From Saussurea involucrata (lineage: Eukaryota; Streptophyta; Magnoliopsida; Asterales; Asteraceae): a DNA stretch of 64,000 nt. Made by a program: the position numbers and the translations under genes. Positions 1-11,568 of the stretch are shown here, piece after piece. The stretch's first letter is position 1. Every line of letters begins with the position of its first letter. The DNA lies in assembly GCA_033807775.1 (NCBI GenBank), contig CM066313.1, positions 63,410,484-63,474,483 on the forward strand, read 5' to 3'. The notes under the pieces are model-generated. The model was not told the DNA's origin and made no database searches. It worked only from the letters and a program-made list of their open reading frames with translations.

Positions 1-2
1 TC

Positions 3-140
3 CATGGGAGAAAGCCTTCAATTAGCTTTCTTCACATCTTTGGATGTCAGTGTTTCATACTGAACAAAAGAGATGCCCTCGGAAAGTTTGATCCTAAGGC
101 TGATGATGGAATCTTTCTTGGATACTCCTCAGTCTCCAAA
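3..140 (+). pseudogene. Sirevirus B pol, integrase C-terminal fragment
   Basis: An open frame from base 3 to 140 reads the conserved copia segment after the integrase core, with HIFGCQCFILN at about 33-65 and GIFLGYSS near 109-132. The same segment occurs in element H (HVFGCKCFVLN, KFIGYSA), which confirms the assignment. The reading frame stops at the insertion point of element C and resumes in the same frame at 8515, once one copy of the 5-bp duplication is discounted. The upstream part of pol is outside the window. Confidence 0.9.
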
Positions 141-2209
141 TGTAACGTCCCAAAAATTTCAATAAATTTGAATCTTTAAAAATACCATTTTATTAAATAA
201 AACCATGAGTAATTAAAACGTTTAACAAAACCTCGTTAAGATAAATATCCAATCATTTAACACAGCGGAAAACGTAACTACTAGAACATAATGTCTCAAA
301 ATGAAAATGCCGAAAGTCTCAACGCGCCAGTGTGTACCGTCACGCCTTGCTGCCACTCGTACCTGAAATCATAATTTATAGGGAAGGGGTAAGCACGAAG
401 CTTAGTGAATTCAAACACATACGCAGATAGCAATTATATACACACCACTCCTATCCGCACATGTACAACCAATACAAGCAGTTAAATGGTACAAGCAAAC
501 ACATACAAGAACACCCTCACATATATCCTTCGGCTCCCCGAATTCACACAACACTCGTGTAGGCATCCCTCGGTCTCCCCGAGTTCATGCCACACTTGTA
601 CACAATTCCTCGGTCCCACCGAGCCCTCGGTCCCACCGAGTTCACACAACACTCATTTATACTAGGCATTATTTCAACCTAGTACTACGCACCACAATAC
701 AGCTAGTACACACAACAAATCGGTTAATACACACAAACTACCGCGATGTACATATAATCCCTATTCTACGCAGTGAGAGAACTCACCTCGAAAGCGTTGC
801 AGAAGTTCCCAACTGACCACACAAACTTGCCAACTCCAAAATCACTTCTCGTCACCTAAAGAAGTGTTACAAAGTGTCAACGCGAAGCCCCAACCCTCAA
901 TTATAAACATAAGATTAAACGGAGGATATTTCATCTTTTCGACCTAAACTGCAGGTCTGTTAAAGACCTTCTTAGCCCTCCCTAGACCCACTAATCCAGG
1001 AATTAAATCCCACAAACAGGAGGGTCTAGGTCTTAGCTTTCCAGGGACATATCGCACGCGTTCATACGAGGTTCCTACTATTTTATACGCAATTTACAAA
1101 ACGGACTATCCGAACAACGAATTTCGGACCAGTCTGCACTAAATGCCAATTCGGTCCTAGCTAGAGGCCTTGTTGATTTTTTGGCAAAACATACGAAACA
1201 TACTAGACACAATTTAGGAGAGTTGGGCACTGGTTTCACCCCAATCCGAGCTTTCTAGAAAAAGTTACTGGTTTTACAAGACAGGGGCAGAAACGGCGAC
1301 TTTCACATAAAATGATAACTTAATTTTTTCGTTTCGATGTTTTACGTTTAAGTTTAGGATTAGAGTTTCGTCTCTAAAAGCTGGACCACAATTATCAACA
1401 CCCACTGCCATCTCCGGCAGTGGTGGTCGGCGGTAGTGGCGGCGGCGGCCACCACCGGCGGTGGTGGTTCGATAAAAAGAAACCGACGAGGCAACGGGGG
1501 CTCACTAACCATACGACTCGAGCCGCACCCACCCTCGTAAGACTTGACAACCACACACATGCGCTATACAACCACCAGTTGGTGGTGCACGGCGGCGATG
1601 CCGACAGCAGCCATGGCTGCCGTGGCGATGGTGATGGTTTCTTGGTTGATCGACAATGACGAGAAAAAGAAAGCAAGAAGAAGATGCTTACCTCACGTGA
1701 ACGACAACTTGCCGCACCCCGACGGAATCCCGACCGTCGACTCCCGCTCTCTCTCTCGTTCTCCCTCTCGCTGAACCTTTCTCTCTCGCTGCGCCTCTCT
1801 TTCACTCGCCGGCGAGCTGGTCACGGCGGCGGTTTGGTTGGACAGCGGCGACAACAAGGTAATGGGAAGGGGGTCGGTCGACGGTAGCAGCCAAGAGGAG
1901 GGGGAAGGCAATTAGGGTTTTCGTGTGGAGGTGTAGCGTGGGACGGAAAATAGAAACGAGAAGAGGCGAGGGAGCGGTCGGTCCTTATGACCGATTCCAT
2001 GCAAGTCTTAAACCCAAGTTTCACTTTTAGTCCCTAGGCTTTAAAGTGATTTGTTTTCTACCCCAAAAATGTTATGATCTCACAAATGAGTCAACAATCA
2101 CAAAACTCATTCGTTTTTGGTCCTTGCCACCTAATCCCGTCAGATAAAAAAACATCAAGAGAAAGAAAATCTAGATTAAATTAAATCATACCGGGATACG
2201 GGCTTTACA
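141..2209 (-). repeat. Element C 3' LTR
   Basis: Begins TGTAACGTCC and ends GGCTTTACA. It is nearly identical to 6406-8509, with scattered substitutions and one 35-bp length difference in a CTCGG/CCGAG minisatellite (about 531-655). It also holds a GC-rich GGCGGC/CCACC block (1420-1640) and a CT-rich run (1738-1805). Open frames inside it recur only because the LTR is duplicated, and I do not treat them as genes. Confidence 0.95.
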
Positions 2210-2226
2210 ACTCTCCCCCGCTTGAA
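2210..2226 (-). other. Element C polypurine tract
   Basis: On the minus strand a G-rich purine run (AAGCGGGGGAGAGT) abuts the 3' LTR. This is the expected second-strand priming site. The same run lies beside the LTR of element F at 61237-61250. Confidence 0.85.
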
Positions 2227-3566
2227 TTAGACTTTGCCCCCGAAGTCTACGTCCGTAAACAGCTCTGGGCAGTTTTCCCGCATCTCAGCCTCGGGTTCCC
2301 AAGTCCACTCGGAACCCTTTCGGTGCTTCCACTGGACTTTCACCAGGCCAATTACTTTGTTGCGCGAGGTCCTCGTCTTTTTGTCAACAAGGCGATCGGC
2401 CTCTCAACGTAATTAAGCCGCTCGTCGATCTGAATATCCTCGAGAGGAATTACCGCAGACTCATCCATCACACACTTCCGCAACTGAGCCACGTGGAAGG
2501 TGTTGTGGATCAATCGCAGCTCGTCCGGTAACTCTAAGCGATAAGCTACCTTACCCACTCGAGCAATGACCCTGTAAGGCCCAATGTAACGGGGCCCCAA
2601 CTTTCCCCGCTTACAAAACCGGATCACCCCTTTCCAGGGTGAAACCTTCCACAAAACATAATCTCCCACTCGAAACTCCAAATCCGATCGCCTCTTGTCG
2701 GCGTAACTCTTCTGCCGTCTATGTGCAGTAACTAGACGGTCCTGCACCATCTGTATCATCTCGTCCGTCTTCAGCACAATATCGGTGCTCCCCAATACTC
2801 GCTGACCAACCTCGCCCCAACAAACGGGCGTCCTGCACTTCCTACCATACCTCATCTCGTACGACGACATGCCGATACTGGAATGGAAACTGTTGTTGTA
2901 AGAGAACTCCACCAAAGGAAGGTACTGATCCCAACTACCTCCAAAATCAATAGCACATGCCCGAAGCATATCCTCGAGTGTCTGAATAGTACGCTCACTC
3001 CGCCCGTCAGTCTGTGGATGAAAAGTCGTGCTAAAATGTAACCGCGTACCCATCTCCACCTGAAACTTCTCCCAAAACCGGGAGGTAAACGGGCGTCCCT
3101 GTCAGAGACAATCGAAACTGGCACCCCGTGCCTGGCTACAATCTTTCGCACGAAAAATCTCTGCGAGCTTCTCCGCCGAGGAGCTCTCCCTGATGGCCAA
3201 CAAGTGAGACGGTCGACGATCACCCAATTAGCATTATTTCCACGTGGAGTCCTTGGAAGTTTCATAATGAGATCCATCGTGATCGGTTCCCAATTCCCCA
3301 CCGGAATCTCTAAAGGCTGCAACTTCCCATGTGGCCGTTGGTGCTCAGCCTTGACCTTTCGACAAGTCAAGCACACCTCTACACACTTGGCGACATCCAG
3401 CTTCATGCCGGGCCACCAATAATTCACCCGCAGGTCGCGGTACATCTTCGTAGCTCCGGGATGAATAGAAAACTTGGACTTATGCGCCTCGTCCAACAAT
3501 ATCTGCCTGTTCCCACCAGTGAAGGGAACCCAAACTCGACCATAACGTGTCAGTAAACCCCGACTA
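2225..3566 (-). pseudogene. Element C integrase and chromodomain-like region
   Basis: Minus-strand frames give the integrase zinc-binding part (HPGATKMYRDL, CVEVCLTCRKVK), core fragments (PITMDLIMKLPRTPRG, IVSDRDAR) and the C-terminal part with FHPQTDGRSERTIQTLEDML (near 2990-3030) and GPYRVIARVGKVAYRLELP. The core is broken by frameshifts near 3060-3200, and the chromodomain-like tail is disrupted near 2350. Comparison with element F shows the same domain order. Confidence 0.88.
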
Positions 3567-4300
3567 TCACGGACAAAAATTTGGAATTTCTCCCAAAACT
3601 CTCTCGCGTTTGGCATTCTCGTCCCGAACTGCCATTTCCTGAGCACTACCTATCGACTCCAGGAGAGGTGCAACCACTGTTAACCGTTGACATAAACCCC
3701 GTAGTGGCTCACCAATCGGATGTCGACTAAGTGCGTCCGCAACCACGTTTGCTTTACCCGGGTAGTAAAGTTTCTCACAGTCATAATCCTTGACTACATA
3801 AAGCTTCTCCCGCCTCAAAACTTCCAAAACTTCTCGCAAATGCATCTCGTGCTCTTCTTTCGACTTCGAATATACGAGAATATCGTCGATGAACACAATC
3901 ACCGACCGATCCAACATCGGGCTACACACCCGGTTCATAAGATCCATGAACGCTGCTGGTGCATTGGTGAGCCCGAAAGGCATCACCACAAACTCGTAAT
4001 GGCCATAACGTGTACAAAAGGCCGCCTTCTCCGTATCCTCACTCCTCTCCTGCATCTAACGATACCCCGATCTCAGATCAACCTTAGAGAACCACGAGGC
4101 TCCCTAAAACTGATCGAACAAGTCATCGATCCTTGGCAGAGGATAACGATTCTTCACCGTAAACTTATTCAACTCACGATAGTCTATACACATCCGTTGG
4201 GACCCGTCCTTCTATTTCACAAACAGAATCGGGGCTCCCCACGGTGAACAACTCGGCTTGATGAACTCCTTTTCGAGAAGTTCCTGCAACTGAGTGTACA
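3567..4300 (-). pseudogene. Element C reverse transcriptase remnant with RNase H deleted
   Basis: The minus strand encodes RT palm motifs (VVMPFGLTNAP, VIVFIDDILVYS) and then, straight after REKLY, the RNase H/connection tail VVKDYDC...ADALSRHP. In element F these two segments are separated by 202 residues (RT thumb and RNase H catalytic core), so C has lost about 606 bp in frame near 3796. Upstream, a stop near 4055 and frame changes break the finger region. The motif-A aspartate is still present here, unlike in F. Confidence 0.9.
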
Positions 4301-4724
4301 ACTCCTTCATTTCCGGTGGAGCCAGGCGGTACGGTGCCTTGGCCACCGGAGCAGCTCCCGGAATCAAGTCAATGCGGAACTCCACCTGTCGCTCAGGAGG
4401 TATCCCCGGTAACTCATCGGGAATACGTCAGCAAACTCCCGAACAACTGGCACATCCTCCGCAGTCTTCTCCTCTCCGTCGACGCGCGTGTCGATCACAT
4501 ACGCCAAAAATCCCTAACCACTGTGCTGCAAGTACCTCCGAGCCCTCGCAGCCGAACCTATCGTTGAGGTCCGCCTGGGCGAGTCGCCCTGAACCAGCAG
4601 TTCTACCCCGCTTGGGGTTCGAACTCGTACTTGTTTGCGACGACAAACAATCTCAGCATCAAAAGCATCCATTCAATCCATGCCCACAGTCACGCATAAC
4701 TCCCGCATAGCGATCGGAATCAAA

Positions 4725-5637
4725 TCAATAGGAAATCTCAGACCAGAAATTTCCAAAGTGCATCCCCTGATACACGTCAGTAACCGTCAAGGTCCTATCA
4801 TCAGCAACCTCAACCATGAGTGGACATCCTAACTGTCCTACACTACGGCCCAAACGCTCACTGAAAGTGCGAGACACGAAATAATGAGTGGCCCCGCTAT
4901 CAAACATCACTATAGCAGGCACCGAGTTAACTAAGAACGTACCTGTCACCACTTTATGCGTAGCTTGTGCCTCCTCCACTCTCAGTTGATGAACTCTACC
5001 TCGGGCCGCCTCCATCACCGCAGCAAGTGAAGCATACTGTGCAGTACTCACGAACTCCCTGATCTCGGTACGTAACATATCCTTGTACCGCGTCATCTTC
5101 ATGTCCTCAGAAGCAGCATGCTAAGGACAGAATAATGCCATTTCCGTGAACTTTTGGTTCACCTCCTTTACAGCCTCCACAGTCTGAGAGAGCTCCAAGA
5201 ACTCTTTGGCAATCCTCTCCATCTCCACTAGAGGCACATACTCTGCACGAAAACGTACGACGAACTCCTCCCAGGTCAAAGTAGTGCGCTCGTTAAGTGT
5301 CAAAGCAGTAGCACACCAGTCTTTCGCTCCGTCTCGTAACAGATTCACTGTGAAGCAAACCTTCAAGTTCTCAGGACAACCACTAGGAAGGAATGCGCAC
5401 TCCATAACCGATCCCGATACTGAAACTCTTTCGCTCGGGGCTGCCCACCAGTGGAATCGCCGCGATGCGCTCCTCCATCATCACTACTACCTCATTACGA
5501 ATTGCGGTAATAATCTCGGGGATCGCCTCCCCAATAGCATGCGTCACCTCAGCTGCAATCATCTCACGAATCTGCTCAACAGTAACCCCAGCACCAGCAT
5601 CTGGAGCAACATTGTTGTTCCTCCTTGTTATTAGCAC
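4725..5637 (-). pseudogene. Element C gag and protease remnant
   Basis: Minus-strand pieces give an N-terminal gag region (5383-5637), a capsid-like region with WEEFVVRFRAEYVP (5121-5405), and the gag tail joined to a retropepsin-like protease with the active-site motif DSGATH (4725-5102). The capsid frame ends at an in-frame TAG (5121-5123) and the same frame reopens downstream. Between MEAARGR and VEEAQATHK the usual CCHC zinc-knuckle region is missing, which indicates an internal deletion. The gag-then-protease order is normal for Ty3 elements. Confidence 0.85.
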
Positions 5638-5640
5638 ACA

Positions 5641-6389
5641 TTAAATCCTGCTAACTACGCTCACGCTAAACTCCTTGGATTCTCCATGACTTCCCCGACT
5701 CGAGCACGGATCCTGTGCTTCAGATAGTAGGAGCTCTACTACTACCTTCCACACCTATCCTTACTCGTTTCGAGTCCCGTTCCGAAGTGCCCAAGTAGTT
5801 TATTGCCAACAATTAAACCCATATGCCCGCCCCAGCATATGTCATCACTCTTCCTAGCTCCCTAGGAATTTCACCTCATCCCACTACCCTTGCTAGGACG
5901 GAATCCACACTAGTCCTGACGAGTCGCCTCGCGAATGCACAGTCGCATACAGTGAAAACCAGATAGACATTCGAATATAAGATTCTATCCTACAACGGTT
6001 GGACTCAAACAAGAGCTGCACAATAGAACTAAATCCAACATTCTAAGGCTATTCGGTCCCTACTGCATACAACCTATAGTGCATTCACTTAACAACCTAT
6101 CAAGGCTAGCATAAATTCCTATTAGCAAGCAACAAACATGCAGTACAGTGTAATAAGCACCAAGCAATCTAGCATACATACTCCTATGTACTAGAAAGCA
6201 ATAAGTTACACTAAGTACTTTACCTTTTCCCTTGGCATCAGCTGACTGTACACACTGCGCCTCCGGTCACCGTTTCCCAAACGGACTTTTCCTTTCTTTT
6301 AATTCTCAAAGATTTTAAAAGAAAAAGATGTTCCTGAGCCGCAAACTTGAGTTCAAACACACCGAAATGTGTTTGATTCGCTCAAGCTA
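5641..6389. other. Element C 5' leader, no gene seen
   Basis: Untranslated leader between the primer binding site and gag of element C (minus strand). I see no conserved coding frame in it. Confidence 0.6.
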
Positions 6390-6403
6390 TGCTCTGATAC
6401 CAA
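6390..6403 (-). other. Element C primer binding site (initiator tRNA-Met)
   Basis: Reads TGGTATCAGAGC on the minus strand, two bases inside the 5' LTR. It is complementary to the 3' end of plant initiator tRNA-Met, as is usual for Tekay-type chromoviruses. Confidence 0.9.
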
Positions 6404-6405
6404 GT

Positions 6406-8509
6406 TGTAACGTCCCAAAAATTTCAATAAATTTGAATCTTTAAAAATACCATTTTATTAAATAAAACCATGAGTAATTAAAACGTTTAACAAAACCTCG
6501 TTAAGATAAATATCCAATCACTTAACACAGCGGAAAACGTAACTACTAGAACATAATTTCTCAAAATGAAAATGCCGAAAGTCTCAATGCGCCAGTGTGT
6601 ATCGTCACGTCTTGCTGCCACTCGCACCTAAAATCATAATTTATAGGGAAGGGGTAAGCACGAAGCTTAGTGAATTCAAACACATACGTAGATAGAAATT
6701 ATATACACACCACTCCTATCCGCACATGGACAACCAATACAAGCAGTTAAATGGTACAAGCAAACACATACAAGAACACCCTCATATATATCCTTCGGCT
6801 CCCCGAATTCACACAACACTCGTGTAGGCATCCCTCGGTCTCCCCGAGTTCATGCCACACTTGTACACAATTCCTCGGTCCCACCGAGTACTAGGTCTCC
6901 CCAAGTTCACACAACACTTGTACACAATTCCTCGGTCCCACCGAGTTCACACAACACTCATTTATACTAGGCATTAATTCAACCTAGTACTACGCACCAC
7001 AATACAGCTAGTACACACAACAAATCGGTTAATACACACAAACTACCGCGATGTACATATAATCCCTATTCTACGCAGTGAGAGAACTCACCTCGAAAGC
7101 GTTGCAGAAGTTCCCAACTGACCACACAAACTTGCCAACTCCAAAATCACTTCTCGTCACCTAAAGAAGTGTTACAAAGTGTCAACGCGAAGCCCCAACC
7201 CTCAATTATAAACATAAGATTAAACGGAGGATATTTCATCTTTTCGGCCTAAACTGCAGGTCTGTTCGGGACCTTCTTAGCCCTCCCTAGACCCACTAAT
7301 CCAGGAATTATATCCCACAAACAGGAGGGTCTAGGTCTTAGCTTTACAGGGACATATCGCACGCGTTCATACGAGGTTCCTACTATTTTATACGCAATTT
7401 ACAAAACGGACTATCCGAACAACGAATTTCGGACCAGTCTGCACTAAATGCCAATTCGGTTCTAGCTAGAGGCCTCGTTGATTTTTCAAGAAAACATACG
7501 AAACATACTAGACACAATTTAGGAGATTTGGGCACTGGGTTCACCCCAATCCGAGTTTTCTAGAAAAAGTTACGGGTTTTTCAAGACAGGGGCAGAAACG
7601 GCGACTTTCACATAAAATGATAACTTAATTTTTTTCGTTTCGGTGTTTTACTTTTAAGTTTAGGATTAGAGTTTCGTCTCTAAAAGTTGGACCACAATTA
7701 TCACCACCCACTGCCATCTCCGGCAGTGGTGGTCGGCGGCGGCCACCACCGGCGGTGGTGGTGGTTCGATAAAAAGAAACCGACGAGGCAACGGGGGCTC
7801 ACTAACCATACGACTCGAGCCGCACCCACCCTCGTAAAACTTGACAGCCACACACATGCGCTATACAACCACCAGTTGGTGGTGCACGGCGGCGATGCCG
7901 ACGGCAGCCACGGCTGCCATGGCGGTGGTGATGGTTTCTTGGTTGATCGACAATGACGAGAAAAAGAAAGCAAGAAGAAGAAGATGCTTACCTCACGTGA
8001 ACGACAACTTGCCACACCCCGACGGAATCCCGACCGTCGACTCCTGCTCTCTCTCTCGCTCTCCCTCTCGCTGAACCTTTCTCTCTCGCTGCGCCTTTCT
8101 TTCACTCACCGACGAGCTGGTCACGGCGGCGGTTTGGTTGGACAACGGCGGCAGCAAGGTAATGGGAAGGGGTCGGTCGACGGTAGCAGCCAAGAGGAGG
8201 GGGAAGGCAATTAGGGTTTTCGTGTGGAGGTGTAGCGTGGGACGGAAAATAGAAACGAGAAGAGACGAGGGAGGGGTTGATCCTTATGACCGATTCCATG
8301 CAAGTCTTAAACCCAAGTTTCACTTTTAGTCCCTAGGCTTTAAAGTGATTTTGTTTTCTACCCCAAAAATGTTATGATCTCACAAATGAGTCAACAATCA
8401 CAAAACTCATTCGTTTTTGGTCCTTGCCACCTAATCCCGTTAGATAAAAAAACATCAAGAGAAAGAAAATCTACATTAAATTAAATCATACCGGGATACG
8501 GGCTTTACA
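6406..8509 (-). repeat. Element C 5' LTR
   Basis: Second LTR of element C, 2,104 bp. It carries one extra CTCGG...CCGAG unit (about 6887-6925) relative to the other LTR, which accounts for the 35-bp length difference. On the minus strand it is followed immediately by the tRNA-Met primer binding site. Confidence 0.95.
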
Positions 8510-8514
8510 CCAAA

Positions 8515-10599
8515 GCCTTTAGAGTCTTCAATCGCAGAAGACAAACTGTAGAAGAAACTATCCATGTCACTTTTGACGAATCCCGTTCAACGAACTCTAG
8601 ACCTTCTGCTGATACTGAAGAACTGAATCAATGGATGTTTTCTCATCTTGGTGATTCAGAAGACATTCCCACTCCTCCATCTCATACTCATCCCGCTGAA
8701 GATGATGATCCTACCATCATCCCAGGCATGCAGACTAGTGAAGCTGAAACATCATGGGTCTCAGCTGTTCCTATAAACACTATGCCTGCTTCTGAACCTT
8801 CTATCTCAAATAGACCATCTACTTCTCAGCAATCAGTGAATGAAATGACATCTGAACCTCTTCCTCTCTTGGCTGGAATACCAGAAGTTGCTGAAGCCTC
8901 ATCTTCAGCTCCTCCAGAAGTTCAGGTTGAGTCAGTGACTTATGCTCCGGCTCAGCGATGGACTATTAATCACCCGATTGATCAAATTCTTTGTGATCCA
9001 AATGCTAGTGTTCAGACTCGACGAAGTGCAGGTAATATTTGTTTATTTGTTAGCTTTATTTCTCTGATTGAACCAAAGAAAACAGATGATGCCCTCCAAG
9101 ATCCAAACTGGGTCAGCGCTATGCAAGAAGAGCTGACAGAATTTGAAAGAAACAAAGTTTGGAAGCTCGTTCGTCGTCCATCCGACAAGTCAGTGATAGG
9201 CACTAAATGGGTTTATCGAAACAAGTTGGATGAACATGGAACTGTAACCCGCAACAAGGCTCGTCTTGTTGCTCAGGGATACAAACAAGAGGAAGGTATA
9301 GATTACGACGAAACATTCGCCCCAGTGGCAAGACTCGAAGCTATTCGTCTATTCTTAGCTTACGTTGTACACAAAGATTTCAAAGTTTATCAAATGGATG
9401 TCAAGTCAGCGTTCCTCAATGGAAAGCTGAATGAAGAAGTCTATGTGGAACAACCTCCAGGATTCTCAGATCCTAAGCATCCATGTTATGTTTATAAACT
9501 GGATAAGGCACTTTATGGTTTAAAGCAAGCTCCTCGAGCATGGTATGACACTCTATCCTCTTATCTCCATATTGAAAAATTTGAGCGTGGTAAAATCGAC
9601 AAAACTCTATTTTTCAGGAAAGTAAAAGGTCATATTATTCTTGTTCAAATATATGTCGATGATATTATATTTGGTTCCACTTACCCTGACTTATGTACTC
9701 GTTTCTATGAAAGAATGAAAGCTGAATATAAAATGAGTATGATGGGTGAGCTAACTTATTTCCTTAGTCTTCAAATCAAACAGAGTGAAAAGGAACTTTC
9801 ATTCACCAAGGTAAGTATGTTAAAGACATGATGAAAAAATTTGATTTAACTCAGAGCTCAGCTATAAAAACCCCTATGGCACCGCCGCTGACACTAAACA
9901 AGGATCCAAATGGAAAATCTGTTAATGTCACAGCGTACCGAGGGATGATCGGCTCTCTTCTGTATCTTACAGCTAGCCGACCTGATATTATGTACGCAAC
10001 CTGTTTGTGTGCACGATATCAAGCTGAACCTAAGGAATCTCATTTGATCGCTGTAAAGCGAATCTTTCGCTACTTTAAGGGAACTCCTAACCTAGGTCTT
10101 TGGTATCCCAAAGACTTAGGGTTTGATCTAATCGCCTATTCAGATAGTGATTTTGCAGGTTGCAAATTGGATAGGAAAAAGCACCACAGGAGGCTGTCAG
10201 CTCCTGGGTGGAAAGCTGGTGAGTTGGACAAGTAAAAAGCAAAACTCAGTGTCCACCTCAACCGCTGAAGCTGAGTACGTAGCTGCTGGAAGCTATTGTT
10301 CTCAGGTCTTGTGGATGAGAAATCAACTACTGGACTATGACCTTCAGCTCTCAAAAATTACAATCTATTGCGACAGCACTAGTGCCATCGCTATAGCCAA
10401 CAATCCAGTGCTACACTCAAAGACCAAACACATCGAAATCAGGTATCATTTTACCAGAGATCATGTGATGAATGGTGATATAGAACTTTATTTTATCCCA
10501 ACTGACTTTCAGTTAGCTGATCTTTTCACCAAACCTCTTGATGAGACAAGATTCAACTTTCTCATCAGCGAGCTTGGAATGCTGAACTTTGAAGAGTAA
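8515..10599 (+). pseudogene. Sirevirus B pol: reverse transcriptase and RNase H
   Basis: Continues the integrase frame of 3-140. An acidic, proline-rich linker (8515-9050) leads into RT motifs (GTKWVYRNK, YQMDVKSAFLNG, YVDDIIFGS near 9652-9680) and then RNase H (AYSDSDFAG, STAEAEYVAA, LADLFTKPLDE). Two single-base frame changes break it: one at about 9810-9815, where a G appears lost, and one in an A-run at about 10176-10181, where an A appears gained. The frame closes at TAA 10597-10599. The catalytic YVDD is intact, so decay is by indels and the element C insertion rather than active-site loss. Confidence 0.93.
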
Positions 10600-11568
10600 A
10601 ATCTTCAGCGGTTCACATTTAATCAGCGATAACAATGAACTTGTATAACCCATTAATCATCTATTCTTTGAACAAAATTGATTCACTGATATCAAGGTAT
10701 GTTCTCTCTTACTCGCTGACGTTCGTCTAGAACTGCAAGATTTCAAAACAAATTGCATCGCTGAATATCTCTTCTTTCAGTGATACTTAGAAAATTTTAA
10801 ACTTAATACTGATATTTCTATTCAGTGCTTCATGTTTTCAAAAATGTCCCTGAGCTTTCAAAAACCTCAGAGACATCCTAAAATATGAAAGGATGTTTGT
10901 GACGTCATCATAACGGATAAGTCATGGCACGTTTTCTCTGACACGTTCGGCCGTTTCGACTTCCTTGAACAATCAAAATCGAGGGACGTGTCCGTGTCAT
11001 CATGAAAAACTTTCCCGCTCATTGTTTTTCGCTCTCTACTCTTACTATATAAACACATTCGAGTTTATATTTTTACCTTTACGCGAACATCATCTTCTTC
11101 AAACAAGATTTCTCTGTTGCATTCAAGATACAAACTCAAGAACCTGTTCGTCTTCATCTTCTTAAACGTCACAGGTTAATATCTCTTTTATTTTGCAACT
11201 AATAAACTTGTTTTTGATCTTATTCTTGTTATTAACAGATCAAACAAAAGAACCTTCTTAAAATAAAATCATTTCTCTTCATGATTTTATGAACACAATC
11301 TTCATAGTCGTTCTTCAAGTTTAAAACAAGAATCGTAAACTTGTATCTTCATATGTTTTTCCAGAATCCTTCTTCAAAAGGAAACTGGAAAATAAGAACA
11401 TTCACTATGTTTTGTATCTCTTTTTCAAAACAAGAAAAACCCTAATATTCATTAAGACATCGTTTGTCTGAATGAAATGTGCAAAACCAAAAACATCTTA
11501 TTTGGAAAATATTTCCACATTAAGACATTTTTGTTCATCTTCTTCATGTTTACATGTGATAAACAGAA
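10600..11568 (+). promoter_or_regulatory. Sirevirus B spacer with promoter-like block upstream of ORF3
   Basis: No coding frame spans pol to ORF3. It contains a perfect TGACGTCA palindrome (10900-10907), ACGTGTC (10986-10992) and a TATATAAA box (11046-11053), then a C/T-rich leader-like segment and a possible splice donor (CAG|GT near 11175). The known meaning of the parts: TGACGTCA and ACGTGTC are plant bZIP-type sites. A separate ORF3 promoter is inference. Confidence 0.5.

Larger units (their letters stand above)
141..8509 (-). mobile_element. Element C: Tekay-like Ty3 (chromovirus) retrotransposon, complete but internally deleted
   Basis: An 8,369-bp element bounded by LTRs of 2,069 bp (141-2209) and 2,104 bp (6406-8509), both running TGTAACGTCC to GGCTTTACA. 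The target duplication CCAAA is perfect (136-140 and 8510-8514). On the minus strand the order is 5' LTR (6406-8509), primer binding site matching initiator tRNA-Met, gag, protease, RT remnant, integrase, chromodomain-like tail, polypurine tract, 3' LTR (141-2209). Stops, frameshifts and two sizeable deletions (gag zinc knuckle; RT thumb plus RNase H) show it cannot move on its own. A close relative is element F at the right end of the window. Confidence 0.95.

Noticed and set aside
1395..2024. Open frames in the LTRs of C (also 7701-8323), up to 136 codons
   Set aside because: They recur only because the LTR is duplicated, are low-complexity (Ser/Arg, Pro runs) and are not matched by an open frame in F's LTR.
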